64,000 bases of DNA from positions 11,037,001 to 11,101,000 of the forward strand of contig CATNEN010000007.1 in NCBI GenBank assembly GCA_950097015.1, written 5' to 3'. The notes beneath the pieces were generated by a model, which saw only the letters and a list, made by a program, of their open reading frames with translations, made no database searches and had not been told where the DNA came from. Both the position numbers and the translations under genes were made by a program. Below, one piece after another: positions 54,901 to 64,000 of this stretch (positions are counted from its first letter, which is position 1; each line of letters begins with the position of its first letter). This DNA comes from Macrostomum hystrix (taxonomy: Eukaryota; Platyhelminthes; Macrostomidae).

Positions 54901-57900
54901 TATCGGTATTCTCTGAATCCGTTCTCCCCCAGAAGACTATCTCGGATCGGGATTCTGGATTCGGGATTTGAGAGGCCTGTAAGTGCTCTGCTCAGTTAGT
55001 TTAGTACGCTGTTGCTGTGATTCGTGTGTCTGTTTAATTTGCTGGATGATTCACCTCGTTTTGGTGCCCGTGAATTCGGTGTGGCTTTCAGTCCTCCATC
55101 TGCAGGTTTTTCTGTGTTGCTTTGCCTAGGAGATTGACAGAATCGCTTCGTGAATTCTAATTGCGTTTTGTGCTTCTCAATCACATTAGTGTAAATGGCA
55201 GCGCCTCGCTCACGCTTATCAGTTCGCATATCTGCACCTTGGCTGCCCCACCCTCACCCACAGCTCTCAATCACATTGTTTACAGCTGCAGCTAACAACT
55301 GGCCGAACAGGTGAAACCGATTTAGGGTTATGCAATAGCGATTGCGTCTGCTGCTCAGTGCACTGCATGCCTTACCGACTCAGTAAATCAGCCTTCAAAA
55401 TCAATACGATTTTAACTTGATTCGTTCTTTTAATTACTAGTCACAGCGTTTGTGTATACTCAAGACATCTCAACCCTGCTCATTGGGGTGGAGATTTGAT
55501 TTGCTCAGCGGTGTGAGCCACTCTCACTGCTGTGCTCAGCGGTGTGAGCCACTCTCACTGCTGTGCTCAGCGGTGTGAGCCACTCTCACTGCTGTGCTTA
55601 GCGGTATGAGCCACTCTCACTGCTGTGCTTAGCGGTGTGAGCCACTCTCACTGCTGTGCTTAGCGGTATGAGCCACTCTCACTGCTGTGCTCAGCGGTGT
55701 GAGCCACTCTCACTGCTGTGCTTAGCGGTATGAGCCACTCCCACTGCTGTGCTCAGCGGTGTGAGCCACTCCCACTGCTGTGCTTAGCGGTATGAGCCAC
55801 TCCCACTGCTGTGCTCAGCGGTGTGAGCCACTCTCACTGCTGTGCTTAGCGGTATGAGCCACTCTCACTGCTGTGCTCAGCGGTGTGAGCCACTCTCACT
55901 GCTGTGCTCAGCGGTGTGAGCCACTCTCACTGCTGTGCTTAGCGGTATGAGCCACTCCCACTGCTGTGCTCAGCGGTGTGAGCCACTCTCACTGCTGTAC
56001 TCAGCGGTGTGAGCCACTCTCACTGCTGTGCTTAGCGGTATGAGCCACTCTCACTGCTGTGCTCAGCGGTGTGAGCCACTCTCACTGCTGTGCTCAGCGG
56101 TGTGAGCCACTCTCACTGCTGTACTCCGCGGCATGGGCCACTCCCACTGCTGTGATCAGCGGCATTGGCCACTCCCACTGCTGTGCTCAGCGGTATTGGC
56201 CACTCCCACTAGCGGTAGGAGCCATGAATGTGCCAATGCTGGGGATTCGAGCTCATGACAATGCAGGGCACTGCTGGCTAGTTAATGTTTCAATAATTAA
56301 TGTAATTTTGTCCGATTCTGCATTAATTTTAAGCTTTTTGATGAAAAAAGCTGATATTTAAGTGGTGTGTTGGTGCATTTTTCAGCTGCAAATCGAACGG
56401 CTTCCACCTTTAGATACTAACTATCGGTGGCTTAATAGCTAATCTAGTTTGCAAACTGTTAAAAAGTAGGCCAGAGCCTCAGACACAGCGCCTGCAAGTA
56501 GGCATTTCAAAGAAACCGCGCTGCATTCGCTGCTACTGTTAAAAGCAAAAGTCAGTGTCTGTTGCGTGTCCGGTGCTTGCAATAATTCTGCGTGCTTATC
56601 CGTATCTGTGCATCACAAACTGGAAACAATTGGCCCCACCCAGCCCAGCAGCTGCTGCTGCTGCTGTTGCTGCACAGTTGGCTGCCCTTCCCCTGCCCAA
56701 TGCGCACTCTCCAAATCTGAGGGAGGCAGAGGCGGGCCCCGCACAGTGCGAATAGAAATGCTGTCGCTATTCGATTCCTGGCTCCGCTGCCCAACTGTGC
56801 CGCAACTCGCTGCCACCGCCATTCGCCTCCACCGCATTTCAGGCTCTGATTGCCACCTGCCAAGGCCTGCCAATGGACTCCCTGGACTGGTGAGCTGAAA
56901 TCTGACCTGCCTGCAGGGGTGGGGTGTCTGGGCTGGCTGGCCTGGTAAACAAGCTTGCGAGCTTGTAGGTTTGGAGCTGTGCTTACTGGATTCCGTGTGT
57001 ACAGTTTGTCCTCTGAAGGCTTCACAAGCGGAGCCACCCAGTCCGGGTCCCTCGGTTCCTGCTGGTTCAGCAGCAGCGATCAGAGCGACACGGGAGCGAT
57101 TTCTGAGTGCCACTCGGGGATCGCTACACAATGGGCGCTGCTGCATGGCCCAGTTACTGGCCTCTGTTCCCTCACCTGCGCTCTCCGCACGGACCCAGAT
57201 GACGGACGATGAACGCAGATCTTATGTTTGCCTTCGGTGGCTGTTCAAGGGTCAGCCGTGCTTTTCTCTCATGTTTAAGTGGCCAATTTAAACAAAGGAA
57301 AGATTAAGCTGAAAGCATTTCGCTGTAGATAACCATCCGGGTTGCGGCAGCATCGGGTCCACTATCAGCAGAGAATCACATTTAGCAAGGGTTTCATTTT
57401 CTAAGCACCTGTAGAGTTCCCATTTGACTTACACCCCCCACTGATGCCTGCCGCTCTGAACCCATTCTGCAGCGCCGGCATCTCCACGAGAAACTCGCTG
57501 CCGACTGCCTCGGAGCTGGACCATTGCCTTGACGACGAGAAGATGATGCAGAGCATTCTCACCGTATCGCAACGCCTTAAGTCCCTGCAGGGACCGTCAA
57601 CTGACGAGTCCGGGGTGGTGGGCTTTCTCGCCTCCGGCGGAGCCGACGGCGGCAGCAGCATCGGGTCCGCCGACAGCGTCGCCTCCTCGGTGGAGTCTGG
57701 CGGCTCCGAGGACTCGACTCAGAGCGAGGAAGAGGTCACAGAGGAGCTGGTCAGCGTCAACGGCGTGCTCTACAAACGGAAGGTGCGCAAGCGACGCCGC
57801 CAGAAAGTCGTGCGGACTCGCACTGTCGTCATGTCGTCTGGACCGCCGCTGGCTCTGACTGCCGCCGACTGCCTGGCGCTCGGGCCGCCGCAGCCGCAGC

Positions 57901-60900
57901 TTCCACTGCCGCCGCATCTTCAGCAGCACTTGACAGCGGCAGACGAACCGCCTGCCGGTTGTGGCGGTCGTGACGCCAGCTTCCGGTCTGATGCCACTTC
58001 CGGCTATCATTCCATCGTGTCCGGCGGAAGCGACTTGCCGCCACCGCCGCCGCCGCCGCCTTCTCAGTCTCAGCGGCTGCCCACGCCATTGGACGGACCT
58101 CCGCCACCGAAGCCGCCTCCTCCGCCTGGCAGCGTGTCGGACCCAATGTCTGAGTCGGTCGTGTCGCTGCGTAAGCCCGAGGAGCCCTCGCAGAGACTCG
58201 GTGAGTCTTCAATGCTTAATGATGCCATGTGTTCTGTCCTTCAGTGTAGCCAACCCAGCTGCGCCTTGTTGCCCTGAATTGAGTGATGGCTTGTTGTCGG
58301 CTCAATTCATGCCTGCCTGTCAGTTCCGGGAAAACAGGGCGATGGGATAACCAGCGGCCCATGAGTGATTGCCTCAGCCAGGCCCTGCAAGCTCGGAGAC
58401 TGCGGAGGCTGGGGTGGCAGGTGCGGCTGTCAGCTGTTGCCTGCAGGTGGGTTGGCGGCCTGGGAATTGGAGAATTTTTTTTCTAGGGCTTGAAATCCCC
58501 CGGCGCGCCAATTATTCCATGAATGGGAAATTTTGCGCAGCCGGTGATTCGCTTCCTGTGTAAGGAGCTGCTCATCGTCTACGCTCTCATTTTTACTTCA
58601 TCAGCGGCGTCCAGCCACTCCAGCCTCCTCTCCCTTTCATCTTAGCCCCAGCTGCTGCCGCCGCAGGCGGTCTGCAGGATGCTGGGCCCACCCATTGATG
58701 AGGCCGCAGCTCGGCCGGCATCACCGGAAGTAGCGTTTAATTAGCACCGGAGCTCCCCGCTCTGCCTTGCATTCAGGATGGGCTGGCGGGCTTCCTGCTG
58801 CATTCTTCCCCGTCTCCCAGACTCCTGCCCACTCCTCCCGCCCTCCTCCGCTGTCCCGTTCGCCTTCGGCAGTGGCAATCAGCGCAGGCCCCAGGCCGCA
58901 TCCGCAGCTCCTTCCGCCCCACCGAGCGCAGATAAAGGCGAGCGAGGGGGGCGGAGGATCCGCGGGCCGTCACGCGACTGTCGTAAACAAAGCTGGGGAG
59001 GCGGCAGCGATCGAAAGTTGCCAGGCCGCTGGGATGCCGCAGATCCCAGGGATTCGAGCCGCTACAGATAGCAATTGGAGGGCAAAAGAGTTCTGGAACA
59101 AACCGGCTTGTCTTCCCAGGCAGGGCGCCAAGGGGGCAGAACTATTAGCGCGCAGATGCTGGCCCATTCGTCATTCCCGTATCTGAGGTCCCAGAGCGGG
59201 ATCTGATGGCTGGCTGGCTGCTGGTAGCGACCCACTTTGCGTCTTGGCGTTCAATATCCAAAGAACTCGCCTGGCCTCTTTCACGCTCCAAGGTTCCCGG
59301 TCCCGCGGGTAGTGAAATCAGTGCCGCTGACTCAACAGTTGACTCGCGGCAGCCACGCCGCTGCGTACACTGATTAGTCAGCCCGCCCTTCAACCCCTGG
59401 GCTCTGTGAGGCTACAGAATTTGTCTGAAATCCGGGCCAGCGCCCCGCGCCCTCTCCCCGAGTCTAGAGTCCGCCCGCCTGCGGCTCCGCGCGCGGCCAG
59501 CCCAGCCGCATGAGAGGAGGCAGGCGACACTTCATTAGCGGCCGTGAATTATTATAATCAGCTGCGGCCCGCCGCTCCTCTGCCCCGCTTGACTGAGCGC
59601 AGCAAAGGCGTTCCTGAAACTCAGCATTTTCTAATTCTCTCGGCTCTCATGCCATTTGGCCTAATAATAGGCCTAATGCGCTGCACCAATTCCTGGACTA
59701 CCCTGCCCTGATCGCTTAGGGGAGTCTTGGAACGAATTCTTGAAATCAGCCATCACACTGCAGTGAACCAGTGCTGTCACCCATCACACTGCAGTGAACC
59801 AGTGCTATCACCCATCACACTGCAGTGAACCAGTGCTGTCACCCATCACATTGCAGTGAACCAGTACATGCAGATGCTGGCTGGCTACGATCGCGAGCTG
59901 ACGGACTTCAGCCGGACCTCCATGGACTCCTTCAATCTGTTCCACTCGCGCTGGCACAAGCTGGTGTCCAGCGATGCCCCGCACGAGCGCAGCAAGACCA
60001 TCTCGCTGGTGACGCACGAGTGCCGGCAGCCGCGGGCCGGGCTGATCGTGCACCGCAACACGACCATCAGCCACACAGCCAGGGTGCGCCACGTGCCCGC
60101 GGGCGGAGCGCGTCCGCAGCCGCCTATCCCGATGGCCGACGACGACTACGGAGAAGACGGCGCGACGGCGACGGCGCCTTCGCCAATGGTAGGCGGTGAA
60201 GACTCGCTCTACGAGCAGCTGTCGGCAACGCCGCCAACCACGAAGCCGCTGTCATCAGTGCTGTCTGAGGCTGCTGCGGAAGCTGCTTCAGCGGCTGATG
60301 AGCAGGAAGAACCGCTGGAGGCCTACTTCTACGACCAGCTCGAGGAGTTCCTGGTATGGGATGCGGCTGATCCAGCGGCCGCAGAAGCCGAGGACCGCAT
60401 CCGGGTGCGGGCAGGCCCACTGGATGCCCTGCTGGTTCACGCCTGCTGCCCGCCAACGGAGGGCGCCAGGCAGCACCTGCTGTTCTGTGAGAGTTTTGCC
60501 GCCACCTACCGCTGCTTTGCCAGCTCGCACGAGCTGGTCGGCCGCATCGTGTCTCGGGCCATCTACTTCCTTGCGGCTGGCCGCGACTTGCTGTGGAAGC
60601 CCGCTTTCGCCTTCCTGGTGCGGGTGCTTGAGGAGGTAAGATAGGGCAGCGGCTGCTTTTCTTGAACAAAATTGCAACTAAATCCCTTCATTGCCGCTAT
60701 CAGTAGAGTGTTGCGCATACGTGAGCTTTGCGTCATCAATCTGTTGCCTATCAACAGGTGAGCTCCGAGTGCGACCAAGAGATGCAGGACGACCTTGGCC
60801 TCCTGAAGCAGCGCCTTGTTGGCGAAGGCCGCCTGCCCGAGGCGCAGATCCTGGCCACGGCGCTGGCCGGCGTGCGGCAGCGTCAAGCTGAGGCCGCCGA

Positions 60901-62443
60901 GCCCGACCCCGCGGCGGCTGCCACTGCCGCTGCCACCGCCGCTGCCACCGCATCGGCAACAGCGCAGCGGCGCAGCATCACCGACTTCACACCCAGGCAG
61001 CTGGCGGAGCAGATCACTCTTATGGACTCCAGGCTGTACAGGCGCATTGAGATTCAGGTAGGTGTCCGCTTTTCCACTCCAACATTACCCAAGCCACTCC
61101 AGCATTACCCAAGCCACTCCAGCATTACCCAAGCCACTCCAGCATTACCCAAGCCACTCCAGCATTACCCAAGCCACTCCAGCATTACCCAAGCCACTCC
61201 AGCATTACCCAAGCCACTCCAGCATTACCCAAGCCACTCCAGCATTACCCAAGCCACTCCAGCATTACCCAAGCCACTCCAGCATTACCCAAGCCACTCC
61301 AGCATTACCCAAGCCACTCCAGCATTACCCAAGCCACTCCAGAATTACCCAAGCCACTCCAGCATTGCCCTAGCCACTCCAGCATTGCCCTAGCCATCCC
61401 ATATCAACTCGCAGGAGTACTTGGCATTCGTCCGCGGCCGCAGCCGGGAGCAGTTTGCCAACCTGCAGGCCTTCATCAACTCATTCAACCGGCTCGGCTT
61501 CTGGGTGAAGACGCTGGTGCTGGGCTCCAAGACCACCAAGATGAAGGAGCGCCAGCGGCTGCTCAGCTACTTCCTGAAGGTGGCCGACGAGCTTAAGCGG
61601 CTGCACAACTTCAACTCGCACCTGGCCATCGTGTTCAGCCTCATCAGCCTGGACCAGCTGCCTTGGCCAGGCCGGTCCGTGCGGCAGCGGCTGCGCGCCC
61701 TCACCAGCTGCCTGGGCGACCAGGCCGCCTTCGCCAGAGACTACTTCCGCAACATGGGCTCCACCGAGCCGCCGCTGGTGCCCCACGTCGGCGAGGTGCT
61801 GAAGTACCTCACCCGCATTCACGAGGGCGCCGTTGGCGGCGACGAGGCGTCTAAGCTGCCGCCCGATTATCCGATCGGCCGGGCCCAGCAGCTGAGCCTG
61901 ACGCCCGTCATCAACTACTGGAAGTACTGGGTGTCCTTTAACTGCCTGGACTTCTGCATCCGGTTCAAGCGCTACTCAGCAAATGCCATGTGAGCCATCC
62001 GTGACTCACTATCATGCTCCAGTAGATGTACCATTCAGTAGGTGTGCCATCAGGTGATTCAGTAGGTGTGCCATCAGGTGATTCAGTAGGTGTGCCATCA
62101 GGTGATTCAGTAGGTGTGCCATCAGGTGATTCAGTAGGTGTGCCAGCAGGTGATTCAGTAGGTGTGCCATCAGGTGATTCAGTAGGTGTGCCATCAGGTG
62201 ATTCAGTAGGTGTGCCAGCAGGTGATTCAGTAGGTGTGCCATCAGGTGATTCAGTAGGTGTGATTCAGTAGCCATCGAACTGACAGCCAGCAGCTTGAGT
62301 CACCTGCCATCCCCGCCGGCAGGCACTATCCGTTCGCCTTGAACCCGGAGCTGCTGGCCTGCCTGAACAATTTCGACGGCGCCCTGTCGGAGCCGGCGCT
62401 CAATGACCTCATGGACCAGGTGCGCCAGAAGTACATTAAATGA
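51915..62443 (+). CDS. Ras-family guanine nucleotide exchange factor, C3G/RapGEF1-like (9 exons)
   Basis: Exons 51915-51977, 52144-52322, 52441-52591, 56843-56889, 57473-58200, 59857-60635, 60758-61057, 61415-61989 and 62323-62443 join in consistent phases; 980 residues. The N-terminal 130 residues are helical (ALSQLEALQFLLLGQHQEII). Exon 5 is low complexity with SH3-binding-type proline runs (DGPPPPKPPPPPG). The REM domain (about 560-700) has GPLDALLVHACC, CESFAATYRCFASSHELVGR and FAFLVRVLEEV. The CDC25 catalytic domain (about 730-975) has TPRQLAEQITLMDSRLYRRI, LKRLHNFNSHLAIVFSLISL and VINYWKYWVSFNCLDFC. It should load GTP onto a Ras/Rap GTPase at membranes, recruited by SH3 adaptors if C3G. 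Exon 4 (47 nt) was inferred from phase and splice sites. RasGEF is firm; C3G identity is moderate. Confidence 0.85.
52690..54420 (+). repeat. 30-bp minisatellite in GEF intron 3
   Basis: About 57 copies of GAACTGTGTCGGGGGAAGTG followed by ACAGGCTACY. Unit length divisible by three gives long SDRL-type open frames that are not genes. Variants (CGTGGG, AATGACAGG) recur in a repeating order, showing block duplication. Confidence 0.96.
54421..55502. other. Intron 3 of the GEF gene, unique part
   Basis: No exon recognised. The only exon-like piece in this intron region is the 47-nt segment at 56843-56889. Confidence 0.4.
55503..56215 (+). repeat. 31-bp minisatellite in GEF intron 3
   Basis: About 23 copies of GCTCAGCGGTGTGAGCCACT followed by CTCACTGCTGT. 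Two main unit types, GCTCAGCGGTGTG and GCTTAGCGGTATG, alternate through much of the array; the last few units are diverged. Confidence 0.95.
58201..59750. other. GEF intron 5
   Basis: GC-rich intron of about 1.65 kb from donor 58201 (GTGAGT). No additional exon recognised. It ends in the 31-bp repeat at 59751-59856. Confidence 0.45.
59751..59856 (+). repeat. 31-bp repeat made of a 3' splice site
   Basis: Three copies of CATCACACTGCAGTGAACCA followed by GTGCTGTCACC precede a fourth unit, CATCACATTGCAG|TGAACCAGT, that is the real acceptor of exon 6 (exon starts 59857). Each upstream unit is a decoy acceptor with about nine bases of exon attached. Confidence 0.85.
61080..61392 (+). repeat. 20-bp minisatellite in GEF intron 7
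   Basis: About 15 copies of CATTACCCAAGCCACTCCAG, nearly perfect except at the right end. Fills most of the 357-bp intron. Units are pyrimidine-rich and end in CAG, so each resembles an acceptor. Confidence 0.95.
62030..62272 (+). repeat. 24-bp minisatellite in GEF intron 8
   Basis: About ten copies of TCAGTAGGTGTGCCATCAGG followed by TGAT, with one A/G variant (CCAGCAGG). Units contain both CAG and CAG|GTGAT, acceptor- and donor-like. Confidence 0.95.
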
Positions 62444-63659
62444 CGTGCAATGATTTTGTCATTGCGCTGAGAAGTTCAAGCGATTCACGTAATGAGATGA
62501 GAATGAGAAAGCAGATCTGGATTCTTGTCAAAATATTATTGCAATCAACATTTATAATTCAATATATTGCAATATTTATCATTGTTTTCTGTGTTCATAT
62601 CTGTGTTACGGATCTCCTGTCCCAGTCCCAATATTCTCATGGCCTCATCTTACTACTAATAGCGGCAGTAGCAGTAAATTTGCTGCAGTTACCGAAGCGA
62701 AATTCCGATCTCTCTGACTGTCTCTGCCGTGCATTTTGCGCCGAACCTGCGAGGCCACCCGTGTCCAGCCATCGAACTGACAGCCAGCAGCTTGAACTGC
62801 TGCTCCCCAGGCATTTCGTTTGCAAGCTTCCGCATACTCAGTGTGTCTTAGGCTGAGCCTACTACTCACTGGTCTGTAGCTGCAATGCTGTTTCAACTGA
62901 ATGTATTCCTCATGCGGCATAATTTTTATTTGCAGTTATTGAATGCGTCACAGTGTTATCACGATACTCTTGAGCAATAGATGAATTGAATAATACTGAG
63001 TATATACTATTTGAGCACAGTGTGAGCACATTGCCTACCTGACCTAAAGCAATTCCGCACCTTAATAGCTCGTATTATGTGAATTTATCCATTCTTGCGG
63101 CTAATGCGCGCTAGCAACTGTCCTGTAATCAGCACTGTGAATACCCCACCGCCTTCTGTCTGTATTTTCCTCTTTTTCTCCTATTTTTCAGATATTTTGG
63201 TCACCGAAGCTGTTCGATCAAATTTGTTAAGCTTTGGCGTATACAAATTATTGTTAATAAAAGTGAAAGCAAAAAAGCTAGGACAAAAATTAGCTTGGCC
63301 TTTTATTTGCCGGCTAACCAGATGATGTACATGATCTATACATGGTGTACATGATGTCGCATGCCCTTTTTGTTCTTTTCTTTAAGTTCAGATACCGTAG
63401 AATAGTACCTCAGTGCGTCCAAAAAGTTCTTTGACACCCCTAATATCTGTGCATGTGTTCGACCGATTTTGTTGAAAAAAGACACAATCATAAATTCATA
63501 TGTAATGAATCCAGCGCTAAAGTTTTAACTTAGAAGCACTAAGGCCTTGATGGCACATGAGGGCACACAAGATCAGGTAGCAGCTACTTGCAGTAGGCAA
63601 GATTGGCTAGCTGGTACCTGAGCCCCAGCACAGGTACGAGGTATTGAGGTATGAAAGCG
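62444..63659. other. 3' flank of the GEF gene
   Basis: AT-rich presumed 3'UTR and intergenic DNA. AATAAA at 63256-63261 is a candidate polyadenylation signal. No further gene seen. Confidence 0.4.
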
Positions 63660-64000
63660 CAGGTCAGATCAGGATCCAGCTGCCAGCAACAGTCAGTCAG
63701 TCAGATCAGGATCCAGCTGCCAGCAACAGTCAGTCAGTCAGATCAGGATCCAGCTGCCAGCAACAGTCAGTCAGTCAGATCAGGATCCAGCTGCCAGCAA
63801 CAGTCAGTCAGTCAGATCAGGATCCAGCTGCCAGCAACAGTCAGTCAGTCAGATCAGGATCCAGCTGCCAGCAACAGTCAGTCAGTCAGATCAGGATCCA
63901 GCTGCCAGCAACAGTCAGTCAGTCAGATCAGGATCCAGCTGCCAGCAACAGTCAGTCAGTCAGATCAGGATCCAGCTGCCAGCAACAATCAGTCAGTCAG
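63660..64000 (+). repeat. 37-bp minisatellite, cut by the window end
   Basis: About nine near-identical copies of TCAGATCAGGATCCAGCTGC followed by CAGCAACAGTCAGTCAG; continues past position 64000. Confidence 0.95.

Noticed and set aside
57840-58136. Separate proline-rich gene
   Set aside because: It is continuous with GEF exon 5, whose splice phases fit exons 4 and 6.
58767-59186. 139-codon + strand frame in GEF intron 5
   Set aside because: Flanking exons join in matching phase without it, and no domain or splice sites support it.
62012-62275. Leucine-rich repeat peptide (HLLNHLMA) and its complement
   Set aside because: 24-bp intronic satellite between GEF exons 8 and 9 with good splice sites on both sides.

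Overview
This window looks like nuclear DNA of an invertebrate animal. The genes have short GT-AG introns, GC-rich coding exons sit in AT-rich surroundings, and there are tRNA-derived SINEs, a Ty3/gypsy-type LTR element and a LINE fragment. About a quarter of the window is minisatellite arrays. Several start codons lie within about 10 bases of a polypyrimidine-AG acceptor, as expected with spliced-leader trans-splicing. That feature and the repeat load would fit a free-living flatworm such as Macrostomum, but this assignment is an inference and is tentative.

Layout. 1-3.9 kb: AT-rich intergenic DNA with SINE-like copies and an inverted-repeat element. 3.97-5.22 kb (+): alpha-1,3-fucosyltransferase. 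5.7-9.1 kb: 32-bp satellite carrying two SINE copies. 9.16-9.34 kb (-): 58-residue single-pass membrane protein ORF. 9.6-15.7 kb: 20-bp minisatellite split by a young 4.6-kb gypsy-type retrotransposon (-), which has nearly identical LTRs, a canonical -1 frameshift signal and one nonsense codon in integrase. 16.1-24.5 kb: more satellites and the last two exons of an EF-hand protein (-). 25.2-29.25 kb (-): seven-exon channel gene with ankyrin repeats joined to a TRPM-type channel. 30.7-34.8 kb: satellites and a decayed Myb/SANT-like gene. 34.8-36.2 kb (-): CUB/LDLa single-pass receptor with a PPxY tail. 38.8-40.2 kb (-): HYLS1. 41.4-42.0 kb (-): PHR-domain exon. 44.7-45.8 kb (-): BTB-BACK gene. 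46.0-47.0 kb (+): LINE reverse transcriptase fragment. 47-51.9 kb: AT-rich stretch without a clear gene. 51.9-62.4 kb (+): nine-exon Ras-family GEF resembling C3G/RapGEF1, with large intronic minisatellites. 63.7 kb to the end: another satellite.

The genes do not form a functional cluster; they are ordinary animal genes for glycosylation, cilia, ion channels, receptors and small-GTPase signalling. The points of most interest are the ankyrin-TRPM architecture, the retrotransposon frameshift signal, and minisatellites that seem to have grown from 3' splice sites. All exon models were made by eye from splice consensus, reading phase and family resemblance. No alignment or transcript evidence was available.
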